64,000 nt of DNA from Verrucomicrobiota bacterium (GTDB lineage: Bacteria; Verrucomicrobiota; Verrucomicrobiia; Limisphaerales; JAEYXS01). This document shows, piece by piece, positions 1-8,964 of this stretch (positions are counted from its first letter, which is position 1; each line of letters opens with the position of its first letter). Where the stretch lies: NCBI GenBank assembly GCA_023431185.1, contig JAEYXS010000012.1, positions 1 through 64,000 of the forward strand, written 5' to 3'. Made by a program: the position numbers and the translations under genes. Under the pieces are notes generated by a model that was not told the origin of the DNA, did no database searches, and saw only the letters and a list, made by a program, of their open reading frames with translations.

Positions 1-77
1 TCCGTTCTTCCATAGGTTCTACTTTCTTCCATGGCATAGAACCAAAGCCTAAAAGCTCCGGCCCTCGCCTTTGAAGT

Positions 78-121
78 GTTACCTATGTCTTGAACCACCT
101 CCGTTACCCATGTCCTGAACC
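78..121. repeat. Pair of 19-bp direct repeats
   Basis: The 19-mers at 78-96 and 103-121 differ at two positions (GTTACCTATGTCTTGAACC against GTTACCCATGTCCTGAACC). Their starts are 25 bp apart. Short repeated motifs of this kind occur at the ends of some insertion sequences, so this could be an IS end or remnant, but no transposase is visible inside the window. What is seen is only the repeat; the IS link is inference. Confidence 0.45.
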
Positions 122-382
122 TGCACCAGGGTTTGTCGAATGGATTTTCGGGAAAGAGAACTGGAAGATAGGGCTTATAGGGCAAATAGGCCGGATGGGA
201 TGGATGTGAAAATAGTGATTCAGCGATAGTCCAAGTGATAAGAATTTCGGCGATTAAGGAGGCGAAAATCGCAAGTGATTGCTACGCAAAAACTTTAAAA
301 CGTATATTTTACGCACTATTTTACTTGCATTTACTCGCGATATGGAAGAGATTCAGCGCATCAGCCACAATTACGTGGTGAG

Positions 383-389
383 AAGGAGG
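383..389 (+). promoter_or_regulatory. Shine-Dalgarno of the sigma-factor gene
   Basis: AAGGAGG lies 5 nt before the ATG at 395. It is the strongest ribosome-binding site I noticed in the window and argues for the long start of the sigma factor over the GTG at 515, where no comparable site is seen. Confidence 0.6.
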
Positions 390-394
390 CGGTT

Positions 395-1078
395 ATGGGA
401 ATCCGTGAAGGACAGACTGGGCGGGTGGCAGAAGGCACGAAAGGGTCGCGTGGCAAGATTTCTTGGATTTTCTTCATACAAATTTTCCCGCAGCGGTGTC
501 TATCTGGTGAATCTGTGAATCCTAACTATTCTTCCAATCAGCCTTGGTGCGAGGCGTGGTATGACCGGCTGGCGGCGAATCTGCTGCTGTATGGGCGGTC
601 GCTGGGGCTGGCGCATAGCGAAGCGGAGGATGTGCTGCAGGATACATTCGCGGCGTTGCTGAAGGTGAAGGAGTCCCCGGCCCAGCCGCAGCATTATATC
701 CTGCGCGCGTACCGGAACCGGTCGCTGAATTACCGGCGGAACTGGTGGCGGCGGTTCCGGGCGGAGTGGGAATCGGCGCAGTGGTTTGAGCCAAGCGCGG
801 CGGAGAATCCGAAGGAGGCCGCGGCGATGCGGTGCTTGGCGGAGCTGCCAGTGGAGCAGCGGGAGGTGATCGTGCTGAAGATCTGGCAGGAGCTGACGTT
901 TGAGGAGATCGGCCAGGTGCTGGAGCTGTCGCCGAATACGGCGGCGGGGAGATTCCGGTATGGGATGGAGAAGCTGCGGCGGGGTATGAATGAACTGGGT
1001 GAGGAGGAGAATGCAGAGCTGGAGGCGTTTATACGGAAGGAAGCCGGTTGCACCGGCGGGCCAATATCAGAGAAATGA
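395..1078 (+). CDS. ECF-type RNA polymerase sigma-70 factor
   Basis: Extracytoplasmic-function sigma factor that would direct RNA polymerase to a small regulon. Region 2 is seen as SEAEDVLQDTFAALLK. Region 4 is seen as LPVEQREVIVLKIWQELTFE followed by the helix-turn-helix EIGQVLELSPNTAAGRFRYG. The conserved part begins near residue 50. The first 40 residues have no family match, and a GTG at 515 would remove them, but a strong Shine-Dalgarno precedes the ATG at 395. A small membrane-protein gene starts 37 nt downstream and the DUF2723 gene follows. This resembles a sigma factor with a membrane partner, though the partner role is inferred from position only. Confidence 0.85.
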   Translation: MGIREGQTGRVAEGTKGSRGKISWIFFIQIFPQRCLSGESVNPNYSSNQPWCEAWYDRLAANLLLYGRSLGLAHSEAEDVLQDTFAALLKVKESPAQPQHYILRAYRNRSLNYRRNWWRRFRAEWESAQWFEPSAAENPKEAAAMRCLAELPVEQREVIVLKIWQELTFEEIGQVLELSPNTAAGRFRYGMEKLRRGMNELGEEENAELEAFIRKEAGCTGGPISEK

Positions 1079-1115
1079 CGACGAGAACGAGGACGATCAC
1101 GAAGGGAAATTGCTT

Positions 1116-1514
1116 ATGAAGATATCGATTTTGAAACGGATGGAGAGTTGGAAGCCGCGGGCGGTGAACCCGGTGGTCCGGGAGCGGCTGTTTGAGCGGC
1201 GGCAGAAGGTGGAGGGTCCTTGGGTGTCAACGGGTCTGTTGCGGACGTTGACGCCGTTGATGGCGAGCGTGGTGGTGTCGCTGGCGGCCTTGCAGGATGC
1301 GCCTGCCCCCGCCCTGCCCCATACGTTGGACCTGGATCCGGCGCGGCTCGCCTCGACGAATGAAGCCAGTGCGGGGCTGCTGGCCCAGATCCGGCCGGTG
1401 ACGCTGGAGTGGAACCGGCTGGCGATGGCTACTTTAGCATCGACAAACCCGGCCCGTTCCTTCTCAAGTAACGGCTCATTTTGGACCCTGTCCACGAACA
1501 TTTTTGCACGTTAA
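1116..1514 (+). CDS. Small single-pass membrane protein next to sigma factor
   Basis: I do not recognise this 132-residue protein. It has a basic N-terminal part (residues 1-40, many Arg and Lys), one hydrophobic segment around residues 42-60, and a Ser/Thr/Ala-rich outer part. The ATG at 1116 is chosen because GAAGGG lies about 9 nt upstream; an earlier in-frame start at 990 would run inside the sigma-factor gene. The topology, with a short cytoplasmic tail and one membrane span directly downstream of an ECF sigma gene, is what an anti-sigma factor would show, but no zinc-binding anti-sigma motif (HxxxCxxC) is present. The stop is 3 nt before the next start, so the two are probably co-translated. 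Confidence 0.6.
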   Translation: MKISILKRMESWKPRAVNPVVRERLFERRQKVEGPWVSTGLLRTLTPLMASVVVSLAALQDAPAPALPHTLDLDPARLASTNEASAGLLAQIRPVTLEWNRLAMATLASTNPARSFSSNGSFWTLSTNIFAR

Positions 1515-1517
1515 CGA

Positions 1518-4500
1518 ATGAGTCGTAACAAGTCTGCCGCGGCCAGCGAGGTGAAGAATCCCGGCGCAAATGCCGGCAAGCCCGTTGAGCCTGAGAAGAA
1601 AGCCGGGAAAACTGTACCGGCCAAACCGGTCATTCCCCCGCCGCCGCCGCTCTTCCGGAAGATCGACTGGCTCAGCTTCCTGATCACCACGCTGGTGGTG
1701 ATGACCGGTTACTGGCTGACGCTGGCACCGGATGTGACGCTGGAGGATTCCGGCGAACTCGCAGTGGGCTCTTACTATGCGGGCGTGCCGCATCCCCCGG
1801 GCTATCCGGTGTGGACGCTCTATACGTGGCTCTTCACGGTGCTGGTGCCGGTCTCGAACATCGCGTGGCGCGTGGCGCTGTCCTCGGCGGTGGCGAGCGC
1901 GATCTCGTGCGGCCTGATCGCACTGCTGGTCTCGCGCGGGAGCAGCATGATGATCGAGGGTATCGCGTCCCTGAAAACTCTGGAGAAGCGGTGGGAAAGC
2001 GCCTTGTGCGTGGTGGCCGGTTTCGTCTCGGGCGCATTGATGGGCTTCAACGGCTTCATGTGGAGCCAGTCGGTGATCGTGGAGGTGTACACGCTGAGCG
2101 TGCTCTCGCTGATGGGCGTGCTGTGCTGCCTGCTGCGCTGGATCTATGCGCCGCACCAGTTGAAGTATCTTTACTGGACGATGTTCCTCTTCGGCATCTG
2201 CTTCACGAACCACCAGACACTGCTGGTGGCGGCGATGGGCATCCAGGTGGCGATCATCTTCGCCAACCCCAAGCTGGGCCGGGACATGATGGTGGCCAAC
2301 TGCGCGATCTACCTGATCGGACTGGTGATGAAGGCACGGGGCAATCTCTCGACCTTCGACAGCGTGGGCGGACAGATGAACGTGATGTTCATCATCTTCA
2401 ACCTGGTGGGCATCGCCTCCATGATGGCGCTGGCCTGGTTGTATTTCAAAACGGAGAACCTCCTCACCGAACTGAAACCGGTTTTTCTCAGCGGTGTCTG
2501 CTGGATCGCCGGGGCGGCTTTCTACTTCTACATGCCGCTGGCCTCGATGACGAATCCGCCGATGAACTGGGGCTATCCCCGCACGGTGGAGGGCTTCAAG
2601 CATGCGCTGACCCGCGGCCAGTATGAGAAGGCGAACCCATCCAACTTCATCAAAGACCCGATCCGCTTCGCCAAGCAGATCGGCCGGTATGCGCAGGGTG
2701 CAATCGAGGAGTTCAACATCGTGTATCTGGCCATCGCCATCATCCCGCTCCTGTTCCTGACGCAGATGCAGCACCGGGAACGGGCGTGGATCTTGGGCCT
2801 GGGGGCGATCTACTTGTGCCTGGCCATCATCTTGCTGATTTTGCTGAACCCGCAGCCGGACAAGCAGAGCCTGAACCTGAACAAAGTGTTCTTCACCTCA
2901 TCCCATGTGATGCTCTCCATGGCCATCGGGTATGGCATCGCCCTGGGCAGCGCGTGGCTGATGCTGCACTACGAGGAATACCGGCGCTGGGCCTTGCTCG
3001 CCGGCGGAGCGGCCGTGGTCATCTCCATGTGGGTATTGCTGGTGGTGTACGAGAATGAGAGCGGCGCGGCGGGTGGTGAGACGCCCTTCTACCGTTTCGG
3101 CATCGAGCCGAGTTTTGATCCGTTGGTGCGTTTCACGGCGATCTTCAGTGTGGTGTTATCCCTGCTGTTCGTCGGCTTCATCGCCTCCTGGCGGACGCAA
3201 TTCCCGATCATCCCAATGCTGGCCTTGTTCGCGGTGCTGCCGGTGAAGTCCGTGCTTTCGCATTGGGAAGGCAACGAACAGCGCGGACATCTGTTCGGGT
3301 ACTGGTTCGGCCATGACATGTTCACGCCGCCGTTCGGCATCTATCCCGAGATGGCGAAGGATGCGGTGCTCTTCGGGGGCACGGACCCGGGGCGTTTCAA
3401 CCCGACGTACATGATCTTCTGCGAGAGCTTCACGCCGCCGGAGAAGAAGCGGGACCCGAACTTCGACCGGCGCGACGTGTATCTCATCACACAGAACGCG
3501 CTGGCGGACGGCACGTACCTGAGCTACATCCGCGCCCATTACTTCCGCAGTGCGCAGACGGACCCGCCGTTCTTCCAGAATCTGGTGAAGATCGGGCCGT
3601 TGAAGACGCTGGTCCGTCCGCTGGACAACTTCTTCACTTCTTATGGCGCAAAGCTGGAGGCCAAACGCCGGGCCGATGGGGTTTATCCACCCAAGGAGAT
3701 CTACACCCCCTCGATGGAGGATTCGCAGAAGGCATTCGATGAGTATATCCAGGACGCCATCAAGCGCATGCAGGAAGGCAAACTCCAGCCAGGTGAAGAT
3801 GTGCGCCAGGAAGGCAACAAAGTATCCGTCAGCGGCCAGCTTTCGGTGATGGCCATCAACGGACTGCTCACGAAAGTCATCTTCGACAAGAATCCCGGCC
3901 ACGAGTTCTATGTGGAAGAAAGTTTCCCGCTGCCGTGGATGTATCCCTACCAGACGCCTTTCGGCATCATCATGAAGATCAACCGTGAACCGGTGAAGGA
4001 GTTCACGGACGAGATCCTCCGCAAGGATCACGAATTCTGGACGAAGTATTCCGAACGGCTGATCGGCAATTGGGTGACCTATGATACATCCATCGCGGAG
4101 ATCTGCGATTTCGCCGAACGAGTCTATCGCCGCAGCAACTATGAGGGTTTCACGGGCGACCGGAAATTCATCCGCGATGAGAACGGCCAGAAGGCTTTCT
4201 CGAAGTTGCGCAGCGCCATCGCCGGTCTCTACGTCTGGCGTATCAACCACTGCGCCGAGCAGATTCGCGCGATCCAGGATTCAATCCAGGCGTTACCGCC
4301 AGCGGAACAGGGCAAGATGCGGAGCCAGATGGATCCTGAGATCCAACGTATCCTGGCTGAACAAGGCCGGGTCATCAAAGAGGCGGAATTCGCCTATAAG
4401 CAGTCATTCGCCTTCTGCCCTTACAGCCCGGAGGCGGTCTTCCGCTATTCCAGCCTTCTGACCAGCCTGAACAAGTATGAGGATGCTTTGAGGATGGCGG

Positions 4501-5234
4501 AGACCGGTTTGCGTTTCGACCCGGAGAACGCATCCTTCCAGCAGTTGCGCGACAACCTGAAACAGGTCGTGGAACAGAGCGGCCTGCGGGCCGCCGGTCC
4601 GGCGAAGGCCCCGGTGCCAGGTCCGCAACCGCTCACCGCCCCGCAACCGGGACCGGCGAACCAGAACATCGCGCAACTGGAGCAACTGGCGGCGGCAAAA
4701 CCGGATGATCTGCAGGCGGAGTTCAATGTGATCATGGCCTACATGGGCACTGGCAACACGAACCGCGCCATCCAGCTTCTGCAGGCGCTGGTCGCCCGCA
4801 AGCCGAATGATTTCACCGCAGTGGCTTCCGCCGCCCAGGCGTATGCCCAGTTGCAGCGCCCCCAAGAGGCTGGGCGGCTGCTCGGGACGCTGTTGCAAAA
4901 GACCAACTTGGATGCGGGCAGCCTCACCACCGTCGCGCATCTGCTTTCCCAGATAGGCGATGTCGTGCGGCTGGAACAGAGCCTGACGCAATTGACGGTT
5001 GTGCTTCCAGACAGCCCCGAGGCTTGGTACGACCTGTCGGCCATCCGTGCCGTCATGGGCTCAAAAAATTCGGACGCCTTGAAGGCGCTCAGCAAAGCGG
5101 TCCAGCTCAGCAATGCGCGGATTGCCACCGACCCGAAGGCGAGCAATCTGGTGAAGACAGCCCAGGAAGATCCGCGCCTGCAAGCTTTGCGCACCCAGCC
5201 GGGCTACATGCAGGCTTTGCAAGGTAAATACTAG
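1518..5234 (+). CDS. DUF2723 GT-C-like membrane protein with TPR tail
   Basis: A 1238-residue integral membrane protein. Residues 1-45 are a Pro/Lys-rich cytoplasmic leader. Many membrane spans follow from residue 50. The first outer loop carries PDVTLEDSGE (residues 71-80), the acidic loop typical of DUF2723, a family related to GT-C protein O-mannosyltransferases such as TMTC. It is followed by GVPHPPGYPVW, also a family hallmark. A long soluble region follows, and the last 270 or so residues show TPR-like helical repeats with a Pro-rich linker. It probably transfers a sugar from a lipid carrier outside the membrane; substrate unknown. It ends 2 nt before the stop of the convergent rsmE gene. 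Confidence 0.85.
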   Translation: MSRNKSAAASEVKNPGANAGKPVEPEKKAGKTVPAKPVIPPPPPLFRKIDWLSFLITTLVVMTGYWLTLAPDVTLEDSGELAVGSYYAGVPHPPGYPVWTLYTWLFTVLVPVSNIAWRVALSSAVASAISCGLIALLVSRGSSMMIEGIASLKTLEKRWESALCVVAGFVSGALMGFNGFMWSQSVIVEVYTLSVLSLMGVLCCLLRWIYAPHQLKYLYWTMFLFGICFTNHQTLLVAAMGIQVAIIFANPKLGRDMMVANCAIYLIGLVMKARGNLSTFDSVGGQMNVMFIIFNLVGIASMMALAWLYFKTENLLTELKPVFLSGVCWIAGAAFYFYMPLASMTNPPMNWGYPRTVEGFKHALTRGQYEKANPSNFIKDPIRFAKQIGRYAQGAIEEFNIVYLAIAIIPLLFLTQMQHRERAWILGLGAIYLCLAIILLILLNPQPDKQSLNLNKVFFTSSHVMLSMAIGYGIALGSAWLMLHYEEYRRWALLAGGAAVVISMWVLLVVYENESGAAGGETPFYRFGIEPSFDPLVRFTAIFSVVLSLLFVGFIASWRTQFPIIPMLALFAVLPVKSVLSHWEGNEQRGHLFGYWFGHDMFTPPFGIYPEMAKDAVLFGGTDPGRFNPTYMIFCESFTPPEKKRDPNFDRRDVYLITQNALADGTYLSYIRAHYFRSAQTDPPFFQNLVKIGPLKTLVRPLDNFFTSYGAKLEAKRRADGVYPPKEIYTPSMEDSQKAFDEYIQDAIKRMQEGKLQPGEDVRQEGNKVSVSGQLSVMAINGLLTKVIFDKNPGHEFYVEESFPLPWMYPYQTPFGIIMKINREPVKEFTDEILRKDHEFWTKYSERLIGNWVTYDTSIAEICDFAERVYRRSNYEGFTGDRKFIRDENGQKAFSKLRSAIAGLYVWRINHCAEQIRAIQDSIQALPPAEQGKMRSQMDPEIQRILAEQGRVIKEAEFAYKQSFAFCPYSPEAVFRYSSLLTSLNKYEDALRMAETGLRFDPENASFQQLRDNLKQVVEQSGLRAAGPAKAPVPGPQPLTAPQPGPANQNIAQLEQLAAAKPDDLQAEFNVIMAYMGTGNTNRAIQLLQALVARKPNDFTAVASAAQAYAQLQRPQEAGRLLGTLLQKTNLDAGSLTTVAHLLSQIGDVVRLEQSLTQLTVVLPDSPEAWYDLSAIRAVMGSKNSDALKALSKAVQLSNARIATDPKASNLVKTAQEDPRLQALRTQPGYMQALQGKY

Positions 5235-5236
5235 GC

Positions 5237-5995
5237 TCAACTGCGCACTGCGATCTCGTGCTGACTGATCGCCAACAGCGCGAGCAGTGCCGTCTCACAG
5301 CGCAGGACGTGGGTGCCAAGTGTCACCGATTGCACCCCGTGTTCGGCCAGCGCCCGATATTCCTCCGGGGAAAAATCCCCCTCGGGACCGACCCAAAGCC
5401 TGATAGTCGCCGGCAAAGGCAATGCACGCTTTCCGGTGAAAGCGGTGAAACGGGCACTTACAGTCATCGTGCCATCCTGAAGCGCAGCCACGAGATTCAG
5501 CGTGGCTGCATCCTCGTCCGACGGCAGGCAATGCTTGAATGGCTGGGGAACGGTGATTTCAGGCAACCATTCACGACCGCATTGTTTGAGCGCCTCGATC
5601 ACGGTTAAGCGCCACTTGTCCGCTTTATCCCCGGCACGGTCATCATCGTAATGCGCCACAGAGTGTTCGCATACTACCGGGCAGATTTTTGTGGCACCAA
5701 GCTCAACGGCTTTTTGGATGATCAACTCCATCGCCTTGCCTTTGGCAACAGCCGGATAGACCTCAATTTTCACCTTGGGTGGCAGCACGACCTCGTCACG
5801 CTCCACACGCAACCAAACCTGGCGCTTCTCCACTGTATCCACCACGCAGTCATACTTGCGACCGGCCCCATCAAGCACCTGCACCTCATCTCCCGCACGC
5901 ACTCTTAGCACCTGCGCCGCATGGCGTGACTCCGCCTCGGGCAAGGCGAAGCGTGACTGCCGCAGCTCTGTCGGTGGCACAAAGAAGCGGTGCAT
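5237..5995 (-). CDS. rsmE: 16S rRNA m3U1498 methyltransferase RsmE
   Basis: Methylates N3 of U1498 in 16S rRNA using S-adenosylmethionine; a SPOUT-class enzyme. The 252-residue length fits the family. Visible hallmarks are the N-terminal PUA-like part with SRHAAQVLRV, then EALKQCGREWLPEI, the knot motifs VGPEGDFSPEE and LGTHVLRCETA near the C-terminus. It is the last gene of the grpE-dnaJ-rsmE run, 17 nt after dnaJ, an arrangement common in bacteria. No terminator separates it from the converging DUF2723 gene. Confidence 0.95.
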   Translation of the reverse strand: MHRFFVPPTELRQSRFALPEAESRHAAQVLRVRAGDEVQVLDGAGRKYDCVVDTVEKRQVWLRVERDEVVLPPKVKIEVYPAVAKGKAMELIIQKAVELGATKICPVVCEHSVAHYDDDRAGDKADKWRLTVIEALKQCGREWLPEITVPQPFKHCLPSDEDAATLNLVAALQDGTMTVSARFTAFTGKRALPLPATIRLWVGPEGDFSPEEYRALAEHGVQSVTLGTHVLRCETALLALLAISQHEIAVRS

Positions 5996-6012
5996 AAATC
6001 ATTCTGGACAGG

Positions 6013-7161
6013 CTACTTGAAGAAACTCTTGGCCCGATCGAAGAAGCTCTTGCTCTTCGGATTCACGTTCTCATCGCACAACAGGGCGAACTCCTCCAGT
6101 TTGGCACGTTGGGCAGAATTGAGATGAGTGGGCACCTCTACAGAAACCCGCACGAGCAAATCGCCGGTGCCATAGCCTTGCAGGTTTTTCACTCCCCTGC
6201 CCTTCAGGCGGAACATCGTCCCGCTCTGCGTACCATGCGGCACCCGTATGCTCGCCTTGCCCGTCATCGTCGGCACTTCCAGCTCTGCCCCCAACGCCGC
6301 CTGCACAAAACTTATAGGCACCTCACAGATCAGATCATCTCCATCACGCTGGAAGACATCGTGCGGCCGCACATGCAGGACCACATGCAGATCGCCCGCC
6401 GAACCACCACGCATCCCGCCCTCACCTTCACCTGCACGCCGTAACCGCACGCCAGTATCCACCCCGGCCGGGATACGCAATTTGATCTTGGATGACTTTT
6501 CCCGGCGTCCTGCGCCTTCGCACTTGCGACAAGGCTTCTCCACCACCCGGCCGGCGCCATCACAGCGCGGACAAGTCTGGGCGATGCTAAAGATGCCGCG
6601 CGAGCTCACCACCTGGCCGCGTCCGCCGCACGTCTGGCACTGGCGCAGTTTGGAACCATCCTCGGCCCCGGTGCCGCTGCAACCTTCGCAAGTTTCCAGT
6701 TTAGTGACCGAAATCTCCTTGTCCGCCCCGAGTACGGCTTCCTCGAAAGTGATCTCGAGATCGTAGCGCAGATCGGAACCACGACGTGGCCCAGTCGGGT
6801 CGCTGCGACCGCCACCGCCAAAGATCTCTTCAAAGATGCTTCCGCCACCGCCGCCAAAGGCTTCACGGAATATATCGAATGGGTCGTGGAATCCGCCCCC
6901 ACCGCCGCGACCACCGGCTCCAGCCCTAGATCGGGCATCGAAAGCCGCGTGACCATACTGGTCATAAGCCGCCCTCTTCTGCGGGTCGCTGAGCGCCTCG
7001 TAAGCTTCCCCCACTTCCTTAAATTTTTCCTCGGCCTCCTTGTCGCCTGGATTCTTGTCCGGATGGAATTTGACCGCCATCTTGCGATACGCCTTCTTGA
7101 TTTCGTCAGCGCCCGCCCCCTTCTCGACCCCGAGAATCTCGTAGTAATCGCGTTTGGCCAT
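6013..7161 (-). CDS. dnaJ: Chaperone DnaJ (Hsp40)
   Basis: Co-chaperone that delivers clients to DnaK and stimulates its ATPase. The J domain occupies residues 1-70 with HPD at 33-35. A Gly/Phe-rich stretch with many GGGG runs follows. The zinc-finger domain has all four repeats (CEGCSGTG, CQTCGGRG, CPRCDGAG, CRKCEGAG), then the C-terminal substrate-binding domain. The length of 382 is normal for type I DnaJ. It lies 9 nt downstream of grpE, so the two should be co-transcribed; dnaK is not in this window. Confidence 0.97.
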   Translation of the reverse strand: MAKRDYYEILGVEKGAGADEIKKAYRKMAVKFHPDKNPGDKEAEEKFKEVGEAYEALSDPQKRAAYDQYGHAAFDARSRAGAGGRGGGGGFHDPFDIFREAFGGGGGSIFEEIFGGGGRSDPTGPRRGSDLRYDLEITFEEAVLGADKEISVTKLETCEGCSGTGAEDGSKLRQCQTCGGRGQVVSSRGIFSIAQTCPRCDGAGRVVEKPCRKCEGAGRREKSSKIKLRIPAGVDTGVRLRRAGEGEGGMRGGSAGDLHVVLHVRPHDVFQRDGDDLICEVPISFVQAALGAELEVPTMTGKASIRVPHGTQSGTMFRLKGRGVKNLQGYGTGDLLVRVSVEVPTHLNSAQRAKLEEFALLCDENVNPKSKSFFDRAKSFFK

Positions 7162-7170
7162 AGGATCGGC

Positions 7171-7734
7171 TTATGCCTTCTTCGCCACCACCACCGTCGC
7201 CGGCCGTAACAGCCGGTCCTTCAATTTATAGCCCTTGCGCAATTGTTGCAGCACCTGTCCCTCCGGCACGTCCTTGCTGGCCTGTTGGGAAACCGCTTCG
7301 TGCAGATTGGGGTCAAACGGTTTGCCTTGGGCGTCGATTTCTTCCAGTCCGGAATCCGCCAGCACATTCTTGAACTGGCTGAGAATCATCGTGAGGCCCT
7401 GCTTAAGCGCGTCCACGGACCCGCCTTCCGCAGAGGCGGTGGCCAGCATGGCCGCTTCAAAATTATCCAGCACGGGCACCAGCTTCTCCAGCATCGCCTC
7501 GTTGGCATAACGGATGGCATCCTGCTTTTCCCGCGCCGCGCGTTTCCGCAGATTGTCCATGTCCGCCACGGTGCGCAGCAACTGGTCGCGGAGTTCGTCG
7601 GCCTTCGCCGCCTTCTCCAGCAGTTGCACCAGTTGCTCCGGGGACAGCGTCGGTCCGGCTTGGGCGCCGCCCGTCTCTTCGTTCACCGCCGGCTCGTTGG
7701 CCGGTTGATTTATATCTGACTCCTGAGTGCTCAT
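7171..7734 (-). CDS. grpE: Nucleotide exchange factor GrpE
   Basis: Promotes ADP release from DnaK. The ATG at 7734 gives 187 residues. The N-terminus is acidic and Gln/Glu-rich, residues 35-90 form a long coiled coil with DELRDQLLRTVADMDNLRKR, and the C-terminal beta-domain ends with the typical RLLRPATVVVAKK. The frame stays open 534 nt further upstream, but that region covers the promoter area and the divergent transporter, so the longer start is rejected. No CIRCE element is seen upstream. A plausible sigma-70 promoter and a 12-bp direct repeat lie in the 183-nt divergent spacer. Confidence 0.95.
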   Translation of the reverse strand: MSTQESDINQPANEPAVNEETGGAQAGPTLSPEQLVQLLEKAAKADELRDQLLRTVADMDNLRKRAAREKQDAIRYANEAMLEKLVPVLDNFEAAMLATASAEGGSVDALKQGLTMILSQFKNVLADSGLEEIDAQGKPFDPNLHEAVSQQASKDVPEGQVLQQLRKGYKLKDRLLRPATVVVAKKA

Positions 7735-7761
7735 CGTTCTTTGTACTTCAAAGGGCCCAGC

Positions 7762-7790
7762 ACAATACACAACGGTCACTGCGGGGGCAA
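7762..7790 (-). promoter_or_regulatory. Candidate promoter of grpE-dnaJ-rsmE
   Basis: On the minus strand TTGCCC (7785-7790) and TATTGT (7762-7767) are 17 nt apart, a reasonable sigma-70 match about 28 nt before the grpE start. It is a pattern match only. Confidence 0.35.
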
Positions 7791-7801
7791 CCCCTGAACT
7801 G

Positions 7802-7835
7802 ACCGCCGGAAAATGACACTTTAACCGCCGGAAAA
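7802..7835. promoter_or_regulatory. Paired 12-bp direct repeat, possible operator
   Basis: ACCGCCGGAAAA occurs exactly twice, at 7802-7813 and 7824-7835. The start-to-start distance is 22 bp, about two helical turns, so both copies face the same side of the DNA. The pair sits directly upstream of the candidate grpE promoter and about 80 nt upstream of the divergent transporter gene. Binding by a regulator is inferred. Confidence 0.4.
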
Positions 7836-7917
7836 GTTCAAACCTGTATCCGTGACAGACTGAAATCACTGGTTTGGCCTTTAATCCTGGCCGAAACGTG
7901 TTATCAGATTCCGCAGC

Positions 7918-8934
7918 ATGACGAAACAAGTTCGTATTTCGTACGCCTTTATGTTGATCCTGCTCATCCTCGTGGGCTGGCTGAGCATGGCGACCCTGTT
8001 GCTGACCACCCTGTTCAGTTACCTGTCCTTGCGCGTCCTGTCCCTGGGCCGCAGCAAAGCCTTGGGCGTCATGCTCTTCACCCTGCTGGCTTCCAGTGCC
8101 GCCATCGGGTTGGTCTTCTTCACCAAACAGGCTTACAACACCTTCCCGGTCATCGCGGATAATACCGTTCCCGCCATCGTGGACTATGCCAGCAAACAAG
8201 GGGTTGAACTCCCCTTCAGCGACTATGCGACTTTGAAGGCCGAGCTGATGCGGGAGGCCAAGGAGCAATCAGCCCGCTTGGGCGGCTTTGCCCGGGCCAT
8301 CACCTTCCAGCTGGTGTATCTCATCATGGGCATCGTCGTAGCCGTCAGCCTGTTCATTAATTCCAAGCTGGATTTTGACTCCCAGCCTCATGCCGACCGC
8401 AACAATCTCTGGGCGCAGACCGCCACCGAGATCCGCTGCCGCTTCCGCACTTTCTTCGAGAGTTTCGCCCGGGTGATGGGTGCCCAGTTGATGATCTCCT
8501 CCATCAACACCCTGCTAACGGCCATCTTTCTTTACGCCGCAGGAGTGCCGCATGCCATGTTGCTCACCATCACCACCTTCCTTTGTGGACTGCTGCCCAT
8601 CATCGGCAATCTGATCAGCAACACGCTCATCACCGGCGTGGCGTTCACCGTCAAACCGGAACTGGCCGTCATTGCCTTGGGTTTCCTCATCACCATCCAC
8701 AAGTTTGAGTATTTCCTGAACAGCAAGATCATCGGCGATCGCATCAAAAACCCCATGTGGCTGACTCTCCTGGCACTGGTGCTCGGTGAACGGCTGATGG
8801 GCATACCCGGTATGATCTTGGCCCCGGTCATCCTGCACTACATCAAGATCGAGACCTCCAAGCAGACCTTGGACGGCACTGGCGATACCAAACCTTCTCC
8901 CCTTGATGATACGCAGGCTGTGACTTCCGTTTGA
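7918..8934 (+). CDS. AI-2E family (PerM/YdiK-like) transporter
   Basis: A 338-residue polytopic inner-membrane protein of the AI-2E/UPF0118 family, whose members include the TqsA autoinducer-2 exporter and sodium/proton antiporters. Hydrophobic spans lie around residues 10-60, 110-135 and in several C-terminal segments. A soluble middle region (residues 70-110) and the C-terminal signature around YFLNSKIIGDRIKNPMWLTL and GIPGMILAPVILHYIK are visible. The substrate cannot be told from sequence. It is divergent from grpE and about 30 nt upstream of larB. Confidence 0.85.
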   Translation: MTKQVRISYAFMLILLILVGWLSMATLLLTTLFSYLSLRVLSLGRSKALGVMLFTLLASSAAIGLVFFTKQAYNTFPVIADNTVPAIVDYASKQGVELPFSDYATLKAELMREAKEQSARLGGFARAITFQLVYLIMGIVVAVSLFINSKLDFDSQPHADRNNLWAQTATEIRCRFRTFFESFARVMGAQLMISSINTLLTAIFLYAAGVPHAMLLTITTFLCGLLPIIGNLISNTLITGVAFTVKPELAVIALGFLITIHKFEYFLNSKIIGDRIKNPMWLTLLALVLGERLMGIPGMILAPVILHYIKIETSKQTLDGTGDTKPSPLDDTQAVTSV

Positions 8935-8964
8935 GCTTTTCCCGCCATCTGGCACAATAATCCT

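Larger units (their letters stand above)
1..394. other. Leading non-coding stretch
   Basis: No convincing gene is visible before the sigma-factor gene. The stretch is AT-richer than the downstream coding DNA. It holds two near-identical 19-bp direct repeats (listed separately) and a strong Shine-Dalgarno at its end. A short open frame at 279-518 overlaps the sigma-factor frame, has basic low-complexity content and looks spurious. Confidence 0.6.

Noticed and set aside
279..518. 79-residue frame before the sigma gene
   Set aside because: It overlaps the sigma frame, is highly basic and has no ribosome site.
1476..2774. 432-residue open frame antisense to the DUF2723 gene
   Set aside because: It is His/Arg/Gln-rich with no domain and mirrors codon bias of the real gene on the other strand.
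7735..7917. CIRCE element upstream of grpE
   Set aside because: Only a partial GAGTGCT match occurs inside the grpE start region; no inverted partner is present.
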